From Sphingobacteriaceae bacterium (GTDB lineage: Bacteria > Bacteroidota > Bacteroidia > Sphingobacteriales > Sphingobacteriaceae), in contig JACMJM010000043.1 of assembly GCA_014380615.1 (NCBI GenBank), positions 1 through 64,000 of the forward strand: a DNA stretch of 64,000 nt, in the 5' to 3' direction. Below are positions 51,972 through 61,316 of the stretch, in pieces; within the stretch, counting starts at the first letter, position 1, and each line of letters starts with the position of its first letter. A program made the position numbers and the translations under genes. A model generated the notes under the pieces. The model did no database searches. It was given only the letters and a program-made list of their open reading frames with translations, and was not told where the DNA came from.

Positions 51972-53825
51972 TTATTTTTTTTCGGCTACTTCCAATCGCA
52001 GGTAATCATATAATACGCCGAATGCCCAGTTTTTAGGGTTAAAACTCAAGGTTATAGTGTTGCTGCCCTTTTTCAGGAGCGAGGCATCGAAGGGGATGCT
52101 GATATCTTCCTGCTTGCCTCTTATTCCATCGCGGTGCATCACTCCCATTTCTGGTAAGGGGCCAGCCCTTCCAATTGATTTGTCGTTTAGCCCCACGTGT
52201 ATCACTTCAGCTTTTCTGCTGCCGCAGAAAGCCAGCCTAAGGGTAGCTTTTCCTGTAAGCTGTTCAGGAACATCAAAAGTTATTTTCCATGTTGTTCCGC
52301 GCACTACATTGTATTTTTCATCGATTACGCCAGGCTGACAATAATTCCAGTCTGTGCGCCAATCGCTTTTGCCAATAATATAATTCACATCCTTGGGAAA
52401 TTCCTTAGGATACTGCATATACAAGCCCCATTTCCAGTAATTATCGCCGTGTTTGAATTCCGCAGCAGAGCGATCAGGTACGCCGATCTCCCAAAGCGTT
52501 TTTCCTGTTCGCACAGGGGTATAAACTAATTGCCCCAGGTTGGTTTTTTCGGCAGACTTAACCGAAATTCCGGTTTTCTTAAATTCGCCCAGAATGCCAT
52601 CAGCGAAAGCGAATAAATTATAATTACCAGGGCGGATGTTGGGAATAGTGAAATTGCCTTTCGAATCGGCTTTGACCCAAAACTGATAATTTTTTCCTTC
52701 GTATTGCCAATTAACCTCTTTTGCAGAATTATCAGCCAGGGCCAATCCTACCCACATATTAGAAAACTTCAACTCGGGTGAATATGGGTCGCTAACTTTA
52801 ATTTGTCCGCTAATTGTACTGCGTTCATTCGCTGGTAAATATTCTTTGTCATCAACCCAGCTAAATGGCCATTTTGCTTTTTGCTTTTGAGCCTGATTTA
52901 ATGCGTCTTTCCAAAGGTCATCATTACTTGCGTTTGAGTTGAGATAGAGGAAAAAGGGGCCAGCGAATTTTTCCCATTCTTCATCCTGCTTAAACAACAG
53001 CGGGGCACCGCCATAATGGCTGTCGTGCCAATGGTTTAGGAGAATGGTTTCTACATGTCCGGTATTTCCTACTTGGGTAGGGCCGCCGTTTATATATTCA
53101 AAACTTGGATTAATCATCCAAAGGCCTATTTTTTTCTCGGTACTTGTCCAGCCCCAAGCCGGTGTTTGAGCAAGGATTGCCGAATAGTCGTATTTATGTT
53201 CTACCTCGCCTTTGCGTATGCCCGTAGTAAGTATATTGGCTTCTTTTACATTCATCCGGATTCCTTTTTTTACATCCTCAGCACTTGCCATTTTGCGTTT
53301 TCTATTCGCATCTACGGTGTAGAAATCAAAAATTTTCGGATTTAGAACGGTAATCATTCTTCCCTGGCCAAGCTCGAAGGCCGGATAGCCCCTACGGTGT
53401 TTCCATAAAGCGGAGAGGTAGATTCCCTGGTCTTCTTTTCCTAAGGCGAATCGTAAATCAATATCGAAGGGCAGGGTTTCATTATTTCCTTCATATAAAT
53501 ATTTAAAGGATACTTCCACGCGTTCACCTCCGTTACTTGCCGGATTCGTTTTTACAGCGTAAATAACCTTTTCCGGGAACTTTTTAACTTCCTTTTCATC
53601 ATCGCTTCCAACCACATTCCAATGAGGATGGGGGCGTCCCATTAGTTCCAGATCTTTGTATTTTAAGGAGATAATAGTTGCGGTCTTTTTAAGAATAGTA
53701 GCTTTTACAAACGAATTAGATAGAACTACTTTATCGGCAGCTTCTGTTAATGTAACGCCTTGACGGGCAAAAGCAGGGAGCGTGAAAAAATAGAATACAA
53801 TAGAAAGACGGATAAATAACGACAT
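51972..53825 (-). CDS. Rhamnogalacturonan lyase, family PL4-like
   Basis: A 617-residue secreted protein of the rhamnogalacturonan lyase family (PL4), which splits the rhamnogalacturonan I backbone of pectin by beta-elimination. The ATG at 53825 gives a normal signal (SLFIRLSIVFYFFTLPAFA); an upstream TTG is less likely. Three-part design: beta-sandwich catalytic domain (about 25-330) with LKYKDLELMGRP, ALWKHRRGYPAFELGQGR and NHWHDSHYGG; a carboxypeptidase-like or fibronectin-III domain (about 340-430, PNIRPGNYNLFAFADG); and a CBM-like C-terminal domain (about 440-617, IGVPDRSAAEF). The gene stands alone, not in a SusCD locus. Confidence 0.88.
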   Translation of the reverse strand: MSLFIRLSIVFYFFTLPAFARQGVTLTEAADKVVLSNSFVKATILKKTATIISLKYKDLELMGRPHPHWNVVGSDDEKEVKKFPEKVIYAVKTNPASNGGERVEVSFKYLYEGNNETLPFDIDLRFALGKEDQGIYLSALWKHRRGYPAFELGQGRMITVLNPKIFDFYTVDANRKRKMASAEDVKKGIRMNVKEANILTTGIRKGEVEHKYDYSAILAQTPAWGWTSTEKKIGLWMINPSFEYINGGPTQVGNTGHVETILLNHWHDSHYGGAPLLFKQDEEWEKFAGPFFLYLNSNASNDDLWKDALNQAQKQKAKWPFSWVDDKEYLPANERSTISGQIKVSDPYSPELKFSNMWVGLALADNSAKEVNWQYEGKNYQFWVKADSKGNFTIPNIRPGNYNLFAFADGILGEFKKTGISVKSAEKTNLGQLVYTPVRTGKTLWEIGVPDRSAAEFKHGDNYWKWGLYMQYPKEFPKDVNYIIGKSDWRTDWNYCQPGVIDEKYNVVRGTTWKITFDVPEQLTGKATLRLAFCGSRKAEVIHVGLNDKSIGRAGPLPEMGVMHRDGIRGKQEDISIPFDASLLKKGSNTITLSFNPKNWAFGVLYDYLRLEVAEKK

Positions 53826-53946
53826 GGTATACAAGTTTAGGTACTTGTACGACTATTTTAGAGCTAAAAAGTTTAAAAGAGGTTTAAATATTGAAAAGGC
53901 CTGTTTTAGCCTATGTGCTGAACGTAATTTAAGGAGTGTTAAAAGA

Positions 53947-55803
53947 TTATTCTATCGCTTTTCCCTTCATCGCCTGACCAATAGCCTGGTCCATCAATCT
54001 TTCGGCAAACGGGCGTGTAAATTCATTCAGTTCATCGATCTTTTTGTGGATCAAATCTTTGTCGCCGGAAGTTAAAGCCTCTTTTAAAGATCGGATGTAT
54101 TTCAATGTGTCGCTAATCTCATCTACCGAAAAGTACGCTCTGTTTTTCTCTATAAACCTTTCGGCTGTATAAACCATTTGCTCTCCTTCTGTACGAGCTT
54201 CAATTATCATGCGCTGCGAAACATCTTCCCTGGCATGTGTAATCGAGTCGAAAAGCATTTTCTCTACTTCCTGATCTGTTAAGCCATAAGTTGGTTTAAT
54301 ATCTACTTCCTGTTTCACGCCCGAGCGAAGTTCTATAGCCTGAATTTTTAAAATGCCGTCGGCATTTAAAAGGAAGTTAATATCTACTTTCGGAAAGCCG
54401 GCAGGCATAGCTGGTATTCCTCTCAGATCAAATTCGGCAAGTTTACGATTTTCCTTTACCAAATCTCGTTCTCCCTGGTAAACGGAGATTTTCATATTTA
54501 CCTGCCCATCAATAGATGTGGTATATTGTCTGCCGGCTTTAGTGGGTACCTTCGAATTTCGGGGTATGATTACATCCATTAAACCTCCCATTGTCTCAAT
54601 TCCCAATGAAAGGGGGGTTACATCGAGCAGCAGGATGTCTTTTCGGTTTCCGGCTAAAACATCGGCCTGTATAGCGGCACCAAGGGCAACCACTTCATCA
54701 GGGTTAATCTTGTCGTGCACTTCTTTCGCGAAAAACTCTGAAACGGATTTTTTTACCAGCGGGGTTCGGGTGGAACCGCCTACCATTACCACTTCATTTA
54801 TGTCCGCGACATTTAATTTCGCATCGGCCATTGCATTTTTACAGGCAGTAATTGTTTCTTGTACTTTAGAAGTGATAAGTTCTTCGAACGTTTGCCTGGT
54901 TATAGCGCAAGGAATATCGCCAACTTGCCCGGTATATATATATTGAGTGCTTAAAGCTTTCTTTGCTTCTTCGGCTTTAAGCCGCAATTCCTGAGTTAAT
55001 TCAGCATTTGCGGTAACCTGAGCTAAAGAGAGTTGATTTTGCTCAACCCAGTAATTTACTATGGCTCTGTCAAAATCATCACCTCCTAAAAAAGTATTTC
55101 CATTAGTGGAAAGTACTTCGAAGATGCCGTTTTGGATTTTTAGAATAGAGACGTCGAATGTTCCGCCGCCAAGGTCATAAACAGCAATAGTTTTTTCTTC
55201 TTCGGGGTTTAATCCTATACCATAAGCCAAACTTGCTGCAGTTGGTTCGTTTACAATTCGTAATACATCTAAGCCGGCAAGTTTCCCGGCGTCGCGTGTT
55301 GCCTGTCGCTGGCTATCATTAAAGTAAGCCGGAACGGTAATAACAGCGCGGTTAACCGGAGTTTTAAGCGCATGTTCGGCCCTCTCTTTAAGTTCTTTGA
55401 GTATAAGTGCCGAAAGCTCGATAGGGGTGTAAAAGCGCTCGCCGACTTTTATCTTAACCAGGCTTTCTGTATTGTCGTCAATTACTTTATAGGAGAAAAA
55501 TTCTTTATGGTTTTCGATATCGTGATATGAACGGCCTAAGAGGCGTTTTACCGAAAAAATCGTATTCTGAGGGTCTGAAATTAAAAAATCTCTGGCTTCA
55601 TTTCCAACAACAGTACTTCCGTCGATATTAAAATGGACGATGGATGGTACTAAAACACCTTTTCCGGCATCATTTATCACCTGCGCAATTCCTTCAGGAT
55701 TAATAAAAGCTACCAGGCTGTTGGTGGTACCTAAGTCAATACCCACTATAATATCTTCTTTTTGAATAGAACCTGTTGCGATATTAATTGAAACTTTGGC
55801 CAT
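53947..55803 (-). CDS. Hsp70 chaperone, HscA-like
   Basis: A 618-residue Hsp70. N-terminal ATPase: [15 protein letters not shown] (about 20-34), [35 protein letters not shown] (about 210-224) and [13 protein letters not shown]. Substrate-binding domain: [14 protein letters not shown] (about 400-413) and the helical lid. Length (DnaK is usually about 635) and lack of the acidic DnaK tail fit the HscA type, the chaperone for iron-sulfur cluster delivery. No isc partners are adjacent, so HscA rather than DnaK rests on sequence resemblance. Cytoplasmic. A 290-base gap upstream leads to the tRNA-like gene. Confidence 0.85.
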   Translation of the reverse strand: MAKVSINIATGSIQKEDIIVGIDLGTTNSLVAFINPEGIAQVINDAGKGVLVPSIVHFNIDGSTVVGNEARDFLISDPQNTIFSVKRLLGRSYHDIENHKEFFSYKVIDDNTESLVKIKVGERFYTPIELSALILKELKERAEHALKTPVNRAVITVPAYFNDSQRQATRDAGKLAGLDVLRIVNEPTAASLAYGIGLNPEEEKTIAVYDLGGGTFDVSILKIQNGIFEVLSTNGNTFLGGDDFDRAIVNYWVEQNQLSLAQVTANAELTQELRLKAEEAKKALSTQYIYTGQVGDIPCAITRQTFEELITSKVQETITACKNAMADAKLNVADINEVVMVGGSTRTPLVKKSVSEFFAKEVHDKINPDEVVALGAAIQADVLAGNRKDILLLDVTPLSLGIETMGGLMDVIIPRNSKVPTKAGRQYTTSIDGQVNMKISVYQGERDLVKENRKLAEFDLRGIPAMPAGFPKVDINFLLNADGILKIQAIELRSGVKQEVDIKPTYGLTDQEVEKMLFDSITHAREDVSQRMIIEARTEGEQMVYTAERFIEKNRAYFSVDEISDTLKYIRSLKEALTSGDKDLIHKKIDELNEFTRPFAERLMDQAIGQAMKGKAIE

Positions 55804-56030
55804 GATAATTTTTGAGGCTGCAATTTACTTAGTTTAAAAGGATTCGGAAATTAATGATTGTGATATAACGGGGTTATGACAGTTAATAAGTACATCGTAC
55901 CTGCCATTGTTTGGTGCTTATTGAAAAAATGGCAATTCATTAATATTAAATAAATGTAAAATTATCTAAATTGTAAAAAATTTGCCTTGCATTGAAAAAG
56001 TTATAAAAATTTGCTTTTTCTTTTAAAAGA

Positions 56031-56062
56031 CTTGTAATGTATGGGTGTCGACTTTACCTTTG
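56031..56062 (+). promoter_or_regulatory. Promoter of the tRNA-like gene
   Basis: CTTG at 56031-56034, then exactly 20 bases, then TACCTTTG at 56055-56062. This is the full Bacteroidota TTG-N20-TAnnTTTG promoter, 34 bases before the tRNA 5' end. It is the best promoter match in the window. Confidence 0.75.
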
Positions 56063-56095
56063 TATAATCGATTCGTTAAAAAATCGTTTCCAAAC

Positions 56096-56205
56096 TGTAG
56101 GGTGGTGAAACTGGCAGACACACCTCCTTGTCTCGGTGGCGGAGAATCTGGGAAATCCGGTAACGGGCTAACCACTCCTTGAAGGTTCGATTCCTTCCCC
56201 TACAG
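56096..56205 (+). tRNA. Atypical Leu-like (class II) tRNA gene
   Basis: Acceptor stem TGTAGGG/CCCTACA is a perfect 7 bp (56096-56102 with 56198-56204), discriminator G205. D arm GTG...CAC with the loop AACTGGCAGA is like bacterial tRNA-Leu. T arm GAAGG-TTCGATT-CCTTC (56181-56197) is perfect. The anticodon arm, by position, is CCTCC-TTGTCTC-GGTGG (56123-56139), with one T-T mismatch, giving GTC as anticodon and T at position 37. The variable region is about 41 bases (56140-56180), far over the usual 10-24, with outer GGAG/CTCC and inner CTGG/CCGG stems. No CCA is encoded. A promoter and a terminator flank it. Amino acid identity is uncertain. Confidence 0.7.
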
Positions 56206-56224
56206 CATTCATGTTTTTAAGTTT

Positions 56225-56255
56225 AGAGCTTCGTAACCCGAGGCTCTATTTTTTT
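56225..56255 (+). terminator. Terminator of the tRNA-like gene
   Basis: AGAGCTTCG (56225-56233) and CGAGGCTCT (56239-56247) form a 9-bp stem with one G-T pair and a 5-base loop, followed by a run of seven T. It lies 20 bases past the tRNA end. Confidence 0.85.
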
Positions 56256-56294
56256 GTTCGCTAACCGGGGAATAACTAATTTTAAATCCTGAAT

Positions 56295-57461
56295 ATGAAG
56301 TCTACCCTGATTATTTTTTTCTCCGCGATTTTTCATCTTTCATACGCCCAGGATCTTGCATTTGCCCGCCGTACAATAGACAGCCTGACATCTTCTGGCT
56401 ATTGGGGCAGAGGTTATACAAAAGACGGTGCTAAAAAAGCGGCCGAATTTTTAAAAAATGAATTTCAGTTATACGGACTAAAGCCCCTGGATGATAAAAC
56501 GTTTTTCCAACAGTTTAGTTTTTCTGTAAATACCTTTCCGGGGAAGATGGAAGTGACGGTAAATAATGCTCTTTTAGTTCCGGGAAGAGATTTCATTGTG
56601 AGCCCCGAGAGCCGGGGGATAAAGGAAACCTGTAAGCTGGTAAAAAAAGACAGCATTAACTTTGCTAATGATGATAACAGAATTGTTGTTTCTCTGAAAG
56701 ATAAGCTGACATGGTCCGTTTCGCAGCATAAAACTCAATATACGCATGTATTAATTAATAAGCGGGCGATACGAAGCTTTCCGAAAAAAATCAAGATCAA
56801 TATTGAAAACAGGTTCGTAAAAAACTTTGAAGCATACAATGTGGCTGCCTACGTGAAGGGAACCTCTAACCCCGATTCGATGATCGTGATTACGGCACAC
56901 TACGATCATTTAGGCGGAATGGGAAACGAAACATATTTCCCCGGAGCCAATGATAACGCAAGTGGTGTGGCCCTGTTGCTAAGTATGGCAAAGTATTATG
57001 CGGCCCGGCCGGCTAAATATTCAATGGTATTTATTTGTTTTTCGGGCGAAGAAGCGGGCTTGCTGGGATCCATGCATTTTTCACAAAATCCACTTATTGA
57101 TCTTAAAAAGATACGATTCTTAATTAATACAGATCTCGCCGGAACGGGCGATGAGGGGATAACCGTTGTAAATGGAAGTGTCTGTAAAAATGAATTCGCG
57201 TTGTTAAAACAGATAAATGATAGAGAAAGACTGTTGCCAAAAATTAATTCGCGGGGTAAGGCTGCTAACAGCGATCATTATTGGTTTACCGAAAAAGGCG
57301 TTCCGTCTTTTTTTATTTACACAATGGGAGGTATTAAAGCATACCACGATATTTACGACAGGGCTGCTACCCTGCCACTTACCGAGTTCGAAGATCTGTT
57401 TAAACTGCTTATTAAATTCAACTCGGCATTAAACAGTAAATCCTCCGGATCTAAAGATTAA
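56295..57461 (+). CDS. M28-family zinc aminopeptidase, secreted
   Basis: A 388-residue M28 peptidase. The signal peptide (LIIFFSAIFHLSYAQ) is followed by a N-terminal segment, then the catalytic core with co-catalytic zinc ligands: His in ITAHYDHLGG (about 203), Asp in PGANDNASGVALL (about 221), Glu pair in FSGEEAGLLGS (about 252-253), Asp in NTDLAGTG (about 278) and the last His in NSDHYWF. All are in place. It would release N-terminal residues from peptides in the periplasm or at the surface. The gene for the large adhesin starts shortly after its stop and may be co-transcribed. Confidence 0.92.
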   Translation: MKSTLIIFFSAIFHLSYAQDLAFARRTIDSLTSSGYWGRGYTKDGAKKAAEFLKNEFQLYGLKPLDDKTFFQQFSFSVNTFPGKMEVTVNNALLVPGRDFIVSPESRGIKETCKLVKKDSINFANDDNRIVVSLKDKLTWSVSQHKTQYTHVLINKRAIRSFPKKIKINIENRFVKNFEAYNVAAYVKGTSNPDSMIVITAHYDHLGGMGNETYFPGANDNASGVALLLSMAKYYAARPAKYSMVFICFSGEEAGLLGSMHFSQNPLIDLKKIRFLINTDLAGTGDEGITVVNGSVCKNEFALLKQINDRERLLPKINSRGKAANSDHYWFTEKGVPSFFIYTMGGIKAYHDIYDRAATLPLTEFEDLFKLLIKFNSALNSKSSGSKD

Positions 57462-57517
57462 TTCCGATATTGCTCAGGGAGTTAAGCACCGCTGAAGTAC
57501 CACCCCTGATTATAGCC

Positions 57518-60500
57518 TTGAACAAAGTATTATTCATATTTATTCTATTAAGTTATTCGTTTTATGGCTTAGCGCAGATATGCGGTACGCCCGGACTTGA
57601 TGGGTCGGGCAATATTTCGGGCTCTATTAATACCTATTTTCCGGTTTCCGGCAATATTACCCTCAGTTCGGGCACAAAACAGGTACAACTATCTTCCGTA
57701 CCGCCCAACGATAACTACGGAAACAATTTCGGAACGAAACCGATCAGTGCCGGCGATATGCTCCTGATTATCCAAATGCAGGACGCAACGATTAATTTCT
57801 CAGATAACAATTTATATGGCGCTAATAACTCAAGCTATGGCCCTGATAATTTAGGCGGAACGGGTTTTACAGCTTTAGGCAACACCGGAACTTTTGAATA
57901 TGTAATCGCAACTAATGCTGTGGGTCTCGGCGGGGGAAATCTAACCTTCAGAGGGGCCGGAGTAAACAAAGGCACCGTTCATACTTATTTTGCTGCAGAT
58001 GAAACTTCGGTGCGGGGAAAAAGAACGTTTCAGGTAGTTCGTATTCCGCAGTATTCCAATTTGGTATTATCATCCTCCATAAATACACCTCCTTTTAACG
58101 GGCATGCGGGCGGAATTATCGCTTTCGACGTTTCGGGATCTATGAACTTTAGCGGGTTTACTATAGATGCTTCCTCCAGAGGCTTCAGAGGAGGTTATGG
58201 AAGTTCCTCTTTGTCTAAGGGCAACATTAGCAGTATATATGTAACTCCATCCAGTGATCTTAGATCAGTTGGAAAAGGAGAGGGTATTGCTGGTACGCCG
58301 AGATTTATGTGGGATGGCTATAACGACCCGGATAATCTAACAGAGGGTTTGCCCGGAGGATCCTCGGGGAAAGGAGCACCCGGAAATGCCGGGGGAGGCG
58401 GACATGATCATAACGCCGGAGGAGGCGGAGGCGGAAACGGTGGTTTTGGCGGTGTCGGCGGGAACGGTACAGCTTCGGTACCCGATGCTCCTAATACTTT
58501 CCCAAATGGCGGACGGCCCGGATCGATTTCCTACACGGGAGCATCCCTCGATATTTCCCGGATAATTATGGGCGGCGGTGGCGGCGGTGGCGATGCGAAC
58601 AATGCGTTGAGCGGAGTAAAAGGGGGTGTTGGCGGCGGAATAATATTGATAAACGTAGGCCAGATTGTGGGAACGGGTGTAATTCGAGCTAATGGCGGTG
58701 ATGGAGCCGCCGGAATTCAGGGCTCTCAGCCAGACGGTGCCGGAGGTGGCGGTGCTGGCGGTACCGTTTATATTAAAGTTTCAGACCCGATACCTGGCGG
58801 GGTGTTAACAGTGGAAGCAAAAGGGGGTAATGGCGGAAACACCCGAGGGGATATTGGCACAAATGAACATGGCCCCGGTGGTGGCGGCGGCGGCGGAGAG
58901 ATCTTCTACGCCATGTCTTCAGGGACAATAAACCGAGATGTTTCTGCCGGGAACGCCGGGAGAGCTAATTCGGGTGCGGGTACCAGCCACGGTGCCGAGA
59001 ACGGAAAAATCGGCATATCTCTGCCCTTTCTTATTTCATCTCTTCCGCCTTATTTACAGGGCGGAGGATCGGCCTGTTATCCGGTATTGAGTACTACTGT
59101 CGATGTGGTAAATCCTTCAGTTATTCGTGTGCCCGGCATGGAAGTCGAATACATTATAAAAGCAGTAAATCAGCCGGGCGGCGGAAACGCAGGCGGAGCC
59201 AGAATTGAAGCACTATTGCCGCCGGGGATATCTTACAAGAGCGCAACTGTCGAATATCATAACGACTCGGGAGGCCCCGCCCTTATCACTAATTTGCCGC
59301 CGGGAAATGCCCAGCGGCCCTTATTCGGCGATTTTAACATCGCCCCCGGAGGCGATGTAACCATCACCGTTAAAGCCACTATCGATTGCGGTGTGGCGCC
59401 TCAAATTTTTAACACCAGTGCCCAAACATTACATTTTGATCCGACACGTACCATAGGCGACCCCGACCGCAGGATTACCAGTAAGATAAACGCATTTCCC
59501 GGATCTAATATTCAGTATGAGGGATCTTTAGGTTTTGTGCCCGGCTCTAATTTCAGCGGTGCCAGTTCTTCTAGCGACAATGTAGCGGTTGCAAACGCAG
59601 GGCCATTAACCAACAATACCATTACCATTCCGACAAACGCAGATAAATTCTGTGTAAATACCAGCGGAGATTTTGTTGATCCGGTTAGAATCACCGGATC
59701 GAATCCAACCGGAGATATAGGAATTTATACCTTCCAATGGCAAAGCTCGACCGATAATGTAAATTTTACGAACATTGCCGGTGCCATATCAAAAGATTAC
59801 GACCCGCCACCTATAAACACCAGCACTTATTACAAACGAATAGTTACAAGTTCTCCATGTACGCTGCCTGTCGAGAGTCTGGGGGTTAAAGTTTTGCTTG
59901 CGATTGTTCCGGTCGCGGATTTTGAACTGCCCGGCTTTTGCCTTAGCGACGGTAGCGCGACCTTTACAAATACCACTACCATTGCCGACGGCACTGATAG
60001 CCAGCTAACTTATGAGTGGAATTTCGGTGAACCCTCCTCGGCGGGATTAAATACATCTATAATAAAGAACGGAACCCACGCTTACAGTGCGCCGGGAGTA
60101 TATACTGTAACCTTAAAGTCGACATCTAAAGACGGATGTGTTAACACCAAAACGCATTTTTTCACTGTTAACGGAAGTAATCCGAACGCCGATTTTCAAG
60201 TGAGGAATCTTACCGCTTTATGCAGCGGTATCCCCGTAAAATTCGAAGATAAAGCCAGTGTTAATTTTGGTGAGATTACTAAAATTGAGTGGTATTATGA
60301 TTATCTGAATAATCCGGCCCAGGTAGAAATTGATAACACACCAGGTTTACGTACTGCGCCTAAGGTGTATTCATATTTATACCCGGCAAGTACTACCGCA
60401 ATGAAAGTGTACAGGGTGCGTATGAAAGTTTATTCCGGAGCTACTTGCGTAGACGATTCCTTTATTGATATATCTGTGTATTCGAAGCCTGAAGTTGTTT

Positions 60501-61231
60501 TTAATACAATTGCCCCGGTGTGCCTGAAAAATACACCCTTCCAGATTATTCAGGCAAGCGAAACAGTTGGAGTGGGAGGAAGCGGTGTTTTTACTGGTAA
60601 CGGAGTTAGCTCTTCAGGAATGTTTAATCCCGCATCGGCCGGAGTTGGAACACATACCATTACTTATACATTTACTTCCGCGTCTGGTGGATGCAGCGAC
60701 GCTAAGAGTCAGGATATTATTGTTCAGCCCAATCCGGTAGTATTGAATGATGATGTAGATATACTCCTTGGAGGCGAAATTACCTTACCGGCTATCGCAG
60801 AACAAAGCGGGTTGGATTATCAATGGAGCCCGGCGACAGCTTTATCAGGCACAACTATTCTTACACCAATAGCATCTCCCGAGCAGACTACCGTTTATAC
60901 CTTGAGAGCTACCGATAAAAATACGGGCTGTTCTTCGGAAGGGACAGTAACCGTAACCGTAAATAAAACTCCCGAGGTACCTAACACCTTTACGCCCAAC
61001 GGCGATGGCATAAACGATTTATGGGTTATAGCGAATTTAAACACCTATACCAATTGCGTTATAAAGGTGTTTAACCGGTCGGGCCAGATGGTGTTTAGCA
61101 CCACAGGATACAGCACGCCATGGGATGGAACGTTTAAGGGTAATCCTTTACCCGCAGCCACATATTATTATACTATCGATCCGCAAAAAGGCCGGAAAGT
61201 GATTGCCGGATCGATTACTATTTTGAGATAA
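57518..61231 (+). CDS. Glycine-rich adhesin with PKD domain and T9SS type-B tail
   Basis: A 1237-residue secreted surface protein. No ATG is near; TTG 57518 gives the cleanest signal peptide (MNKVLFIFILLSYSFYGLAQ), while TTG 57470 would add 16 polar residues. Residues about 20-280 are beta-rich. About 285-500 are strongly Gly-rich (GGGGGGNGGFGG, GGGGGGGEIF and similar). Then comes a Cys-containing DUF11-like region with VEYIIKAVNQPGGG, an Ig-like segment (FQWQSSTDN), a PKD domain (LTYEWNFGEP...HAYSAPGVYTVTL) and further Ig-like units. The last about 85 residues (PNTFTPNGDGINDLW to IAGSITILR) are the gliding-motility/T9SS type-B sorting domain. Probably an adhesin or matrix protein. Confidence 0.88.
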   Translation: MNKVLFIFILLSYSFYGLAQICGTPGLDGSGNISGSINTYFPVSGNITLSSGTKQVQLSSVPPNDNYGNNFGTKPISAGDMLLIIQMQDATINFSDNNLYGANNSSYGPDNLGGTGFTALGNTGTFEYVIATNAVGLGGGNLTFRGAGVNKGTVHTYFAADETSVRGKRTFQVVRIPQYSNLVLSSSINTPPFNGHAGGIIAFDVSGSMNFSGFTIDASSRGFRGGYGSSSLSKGNISSIYVTPSSDLRSVGKGEGIAGTPRFMWDGYNDPDNLTEGLPGGSSGKGAPGNAGGGGHDHNAGGGGGGNGGFGGVGGNGTASVPDAPNTFPNGGRPGSISYTGASLDISRIIMGGGGGGGDANNALSGVKGGVGGGIILINVGQIVGTGVIRANGGDGAAGIQGSQPDGAGGGGAGGTVYIKVSDPIPGGVLTVEAKGGNGGNTRGDIGTNEHGPGGGGGGGEIFYAMSSGTINRDVSAGNAGRANSGAGTSHGAENGKIGISLPFLISSLPPYLQGGGSACYPVLSTTVDVVNPSVIRVPGMEVEYIIKAVNQPGGGNAGGARIEALLPPGISYKSATVEYHNDSGGPALITNLPPGNAQRPLFGDFNIAPGGDVTITVKATIDCGVAPQIFNTSAQTLHFDPTRTIGDPDRRITSKINAFPGSNIQYEGSLGFVPGSNFSGASSSSDNVAVANAGPLTNNTITIPTNADKFCVNTSGDFVDPVRITGSNPTGDIGIYTFQWQSSTDNVNFTNIAGAISKDYDPPPINTSTYYKRIVTSSPCTLPVESLGVKVLLAIVPVADFELPGFCLSDGSATFTNTTTIADGTDSQLTYEWNFGEPSSAGLNTSIIKNGTHAYSAPGVYTVTLKSTSKDGCVNTKTHFFTVNGSNPNADFQVRNLTALCSGIPVKFEDKASVNFGEITKIEWYYDYLNNPAQVEIDNTPGLRTAPKVYSYLYPASTTAMKVYRVRMKVYSGATCVDDSFIDISVYSKPEVVFNTIAPVCLKNTPFQIIQASETVGVGGSGVFTGNGVSSSGMFNPASAGVGTHTITYTFTSASGGCSDAKSQDIIVQPNPVVLNDDVDILLGGEITLPAIAEQSGLDYQWSPATALSGTTILTPIASPEQTTVYTLRATDKNTGCSSEGTVTVTVNKTPEVPNTFTPNGDGINDLWVIANLNTYTNCVIKVFNRSGQMVFSTTGYSTPWDGTFKGNPLPAATYYYTIDPQKGRKVIAGSITILR

Positions 61232-61316
61232 TTCTTAAACTTTACGGGTAAATTAATAGTTTCGACAATATGATTATGGCGGGGACTGCCCAAAACATCA
61301 CCTGTCAGTATATATA

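Noticed and set aside
56096-56205. An integration site at the tRNA gene
   Set aside because: No integrase, phage gene or duplicated 3' tRNA end is seen on either side within the window.
57900-59050. Tandem DNA repeat of an independent kind in the Gly-rich adhesin
   Set aside because: The repetition comes from glycine codons in a single frame; no fixed period is seen.
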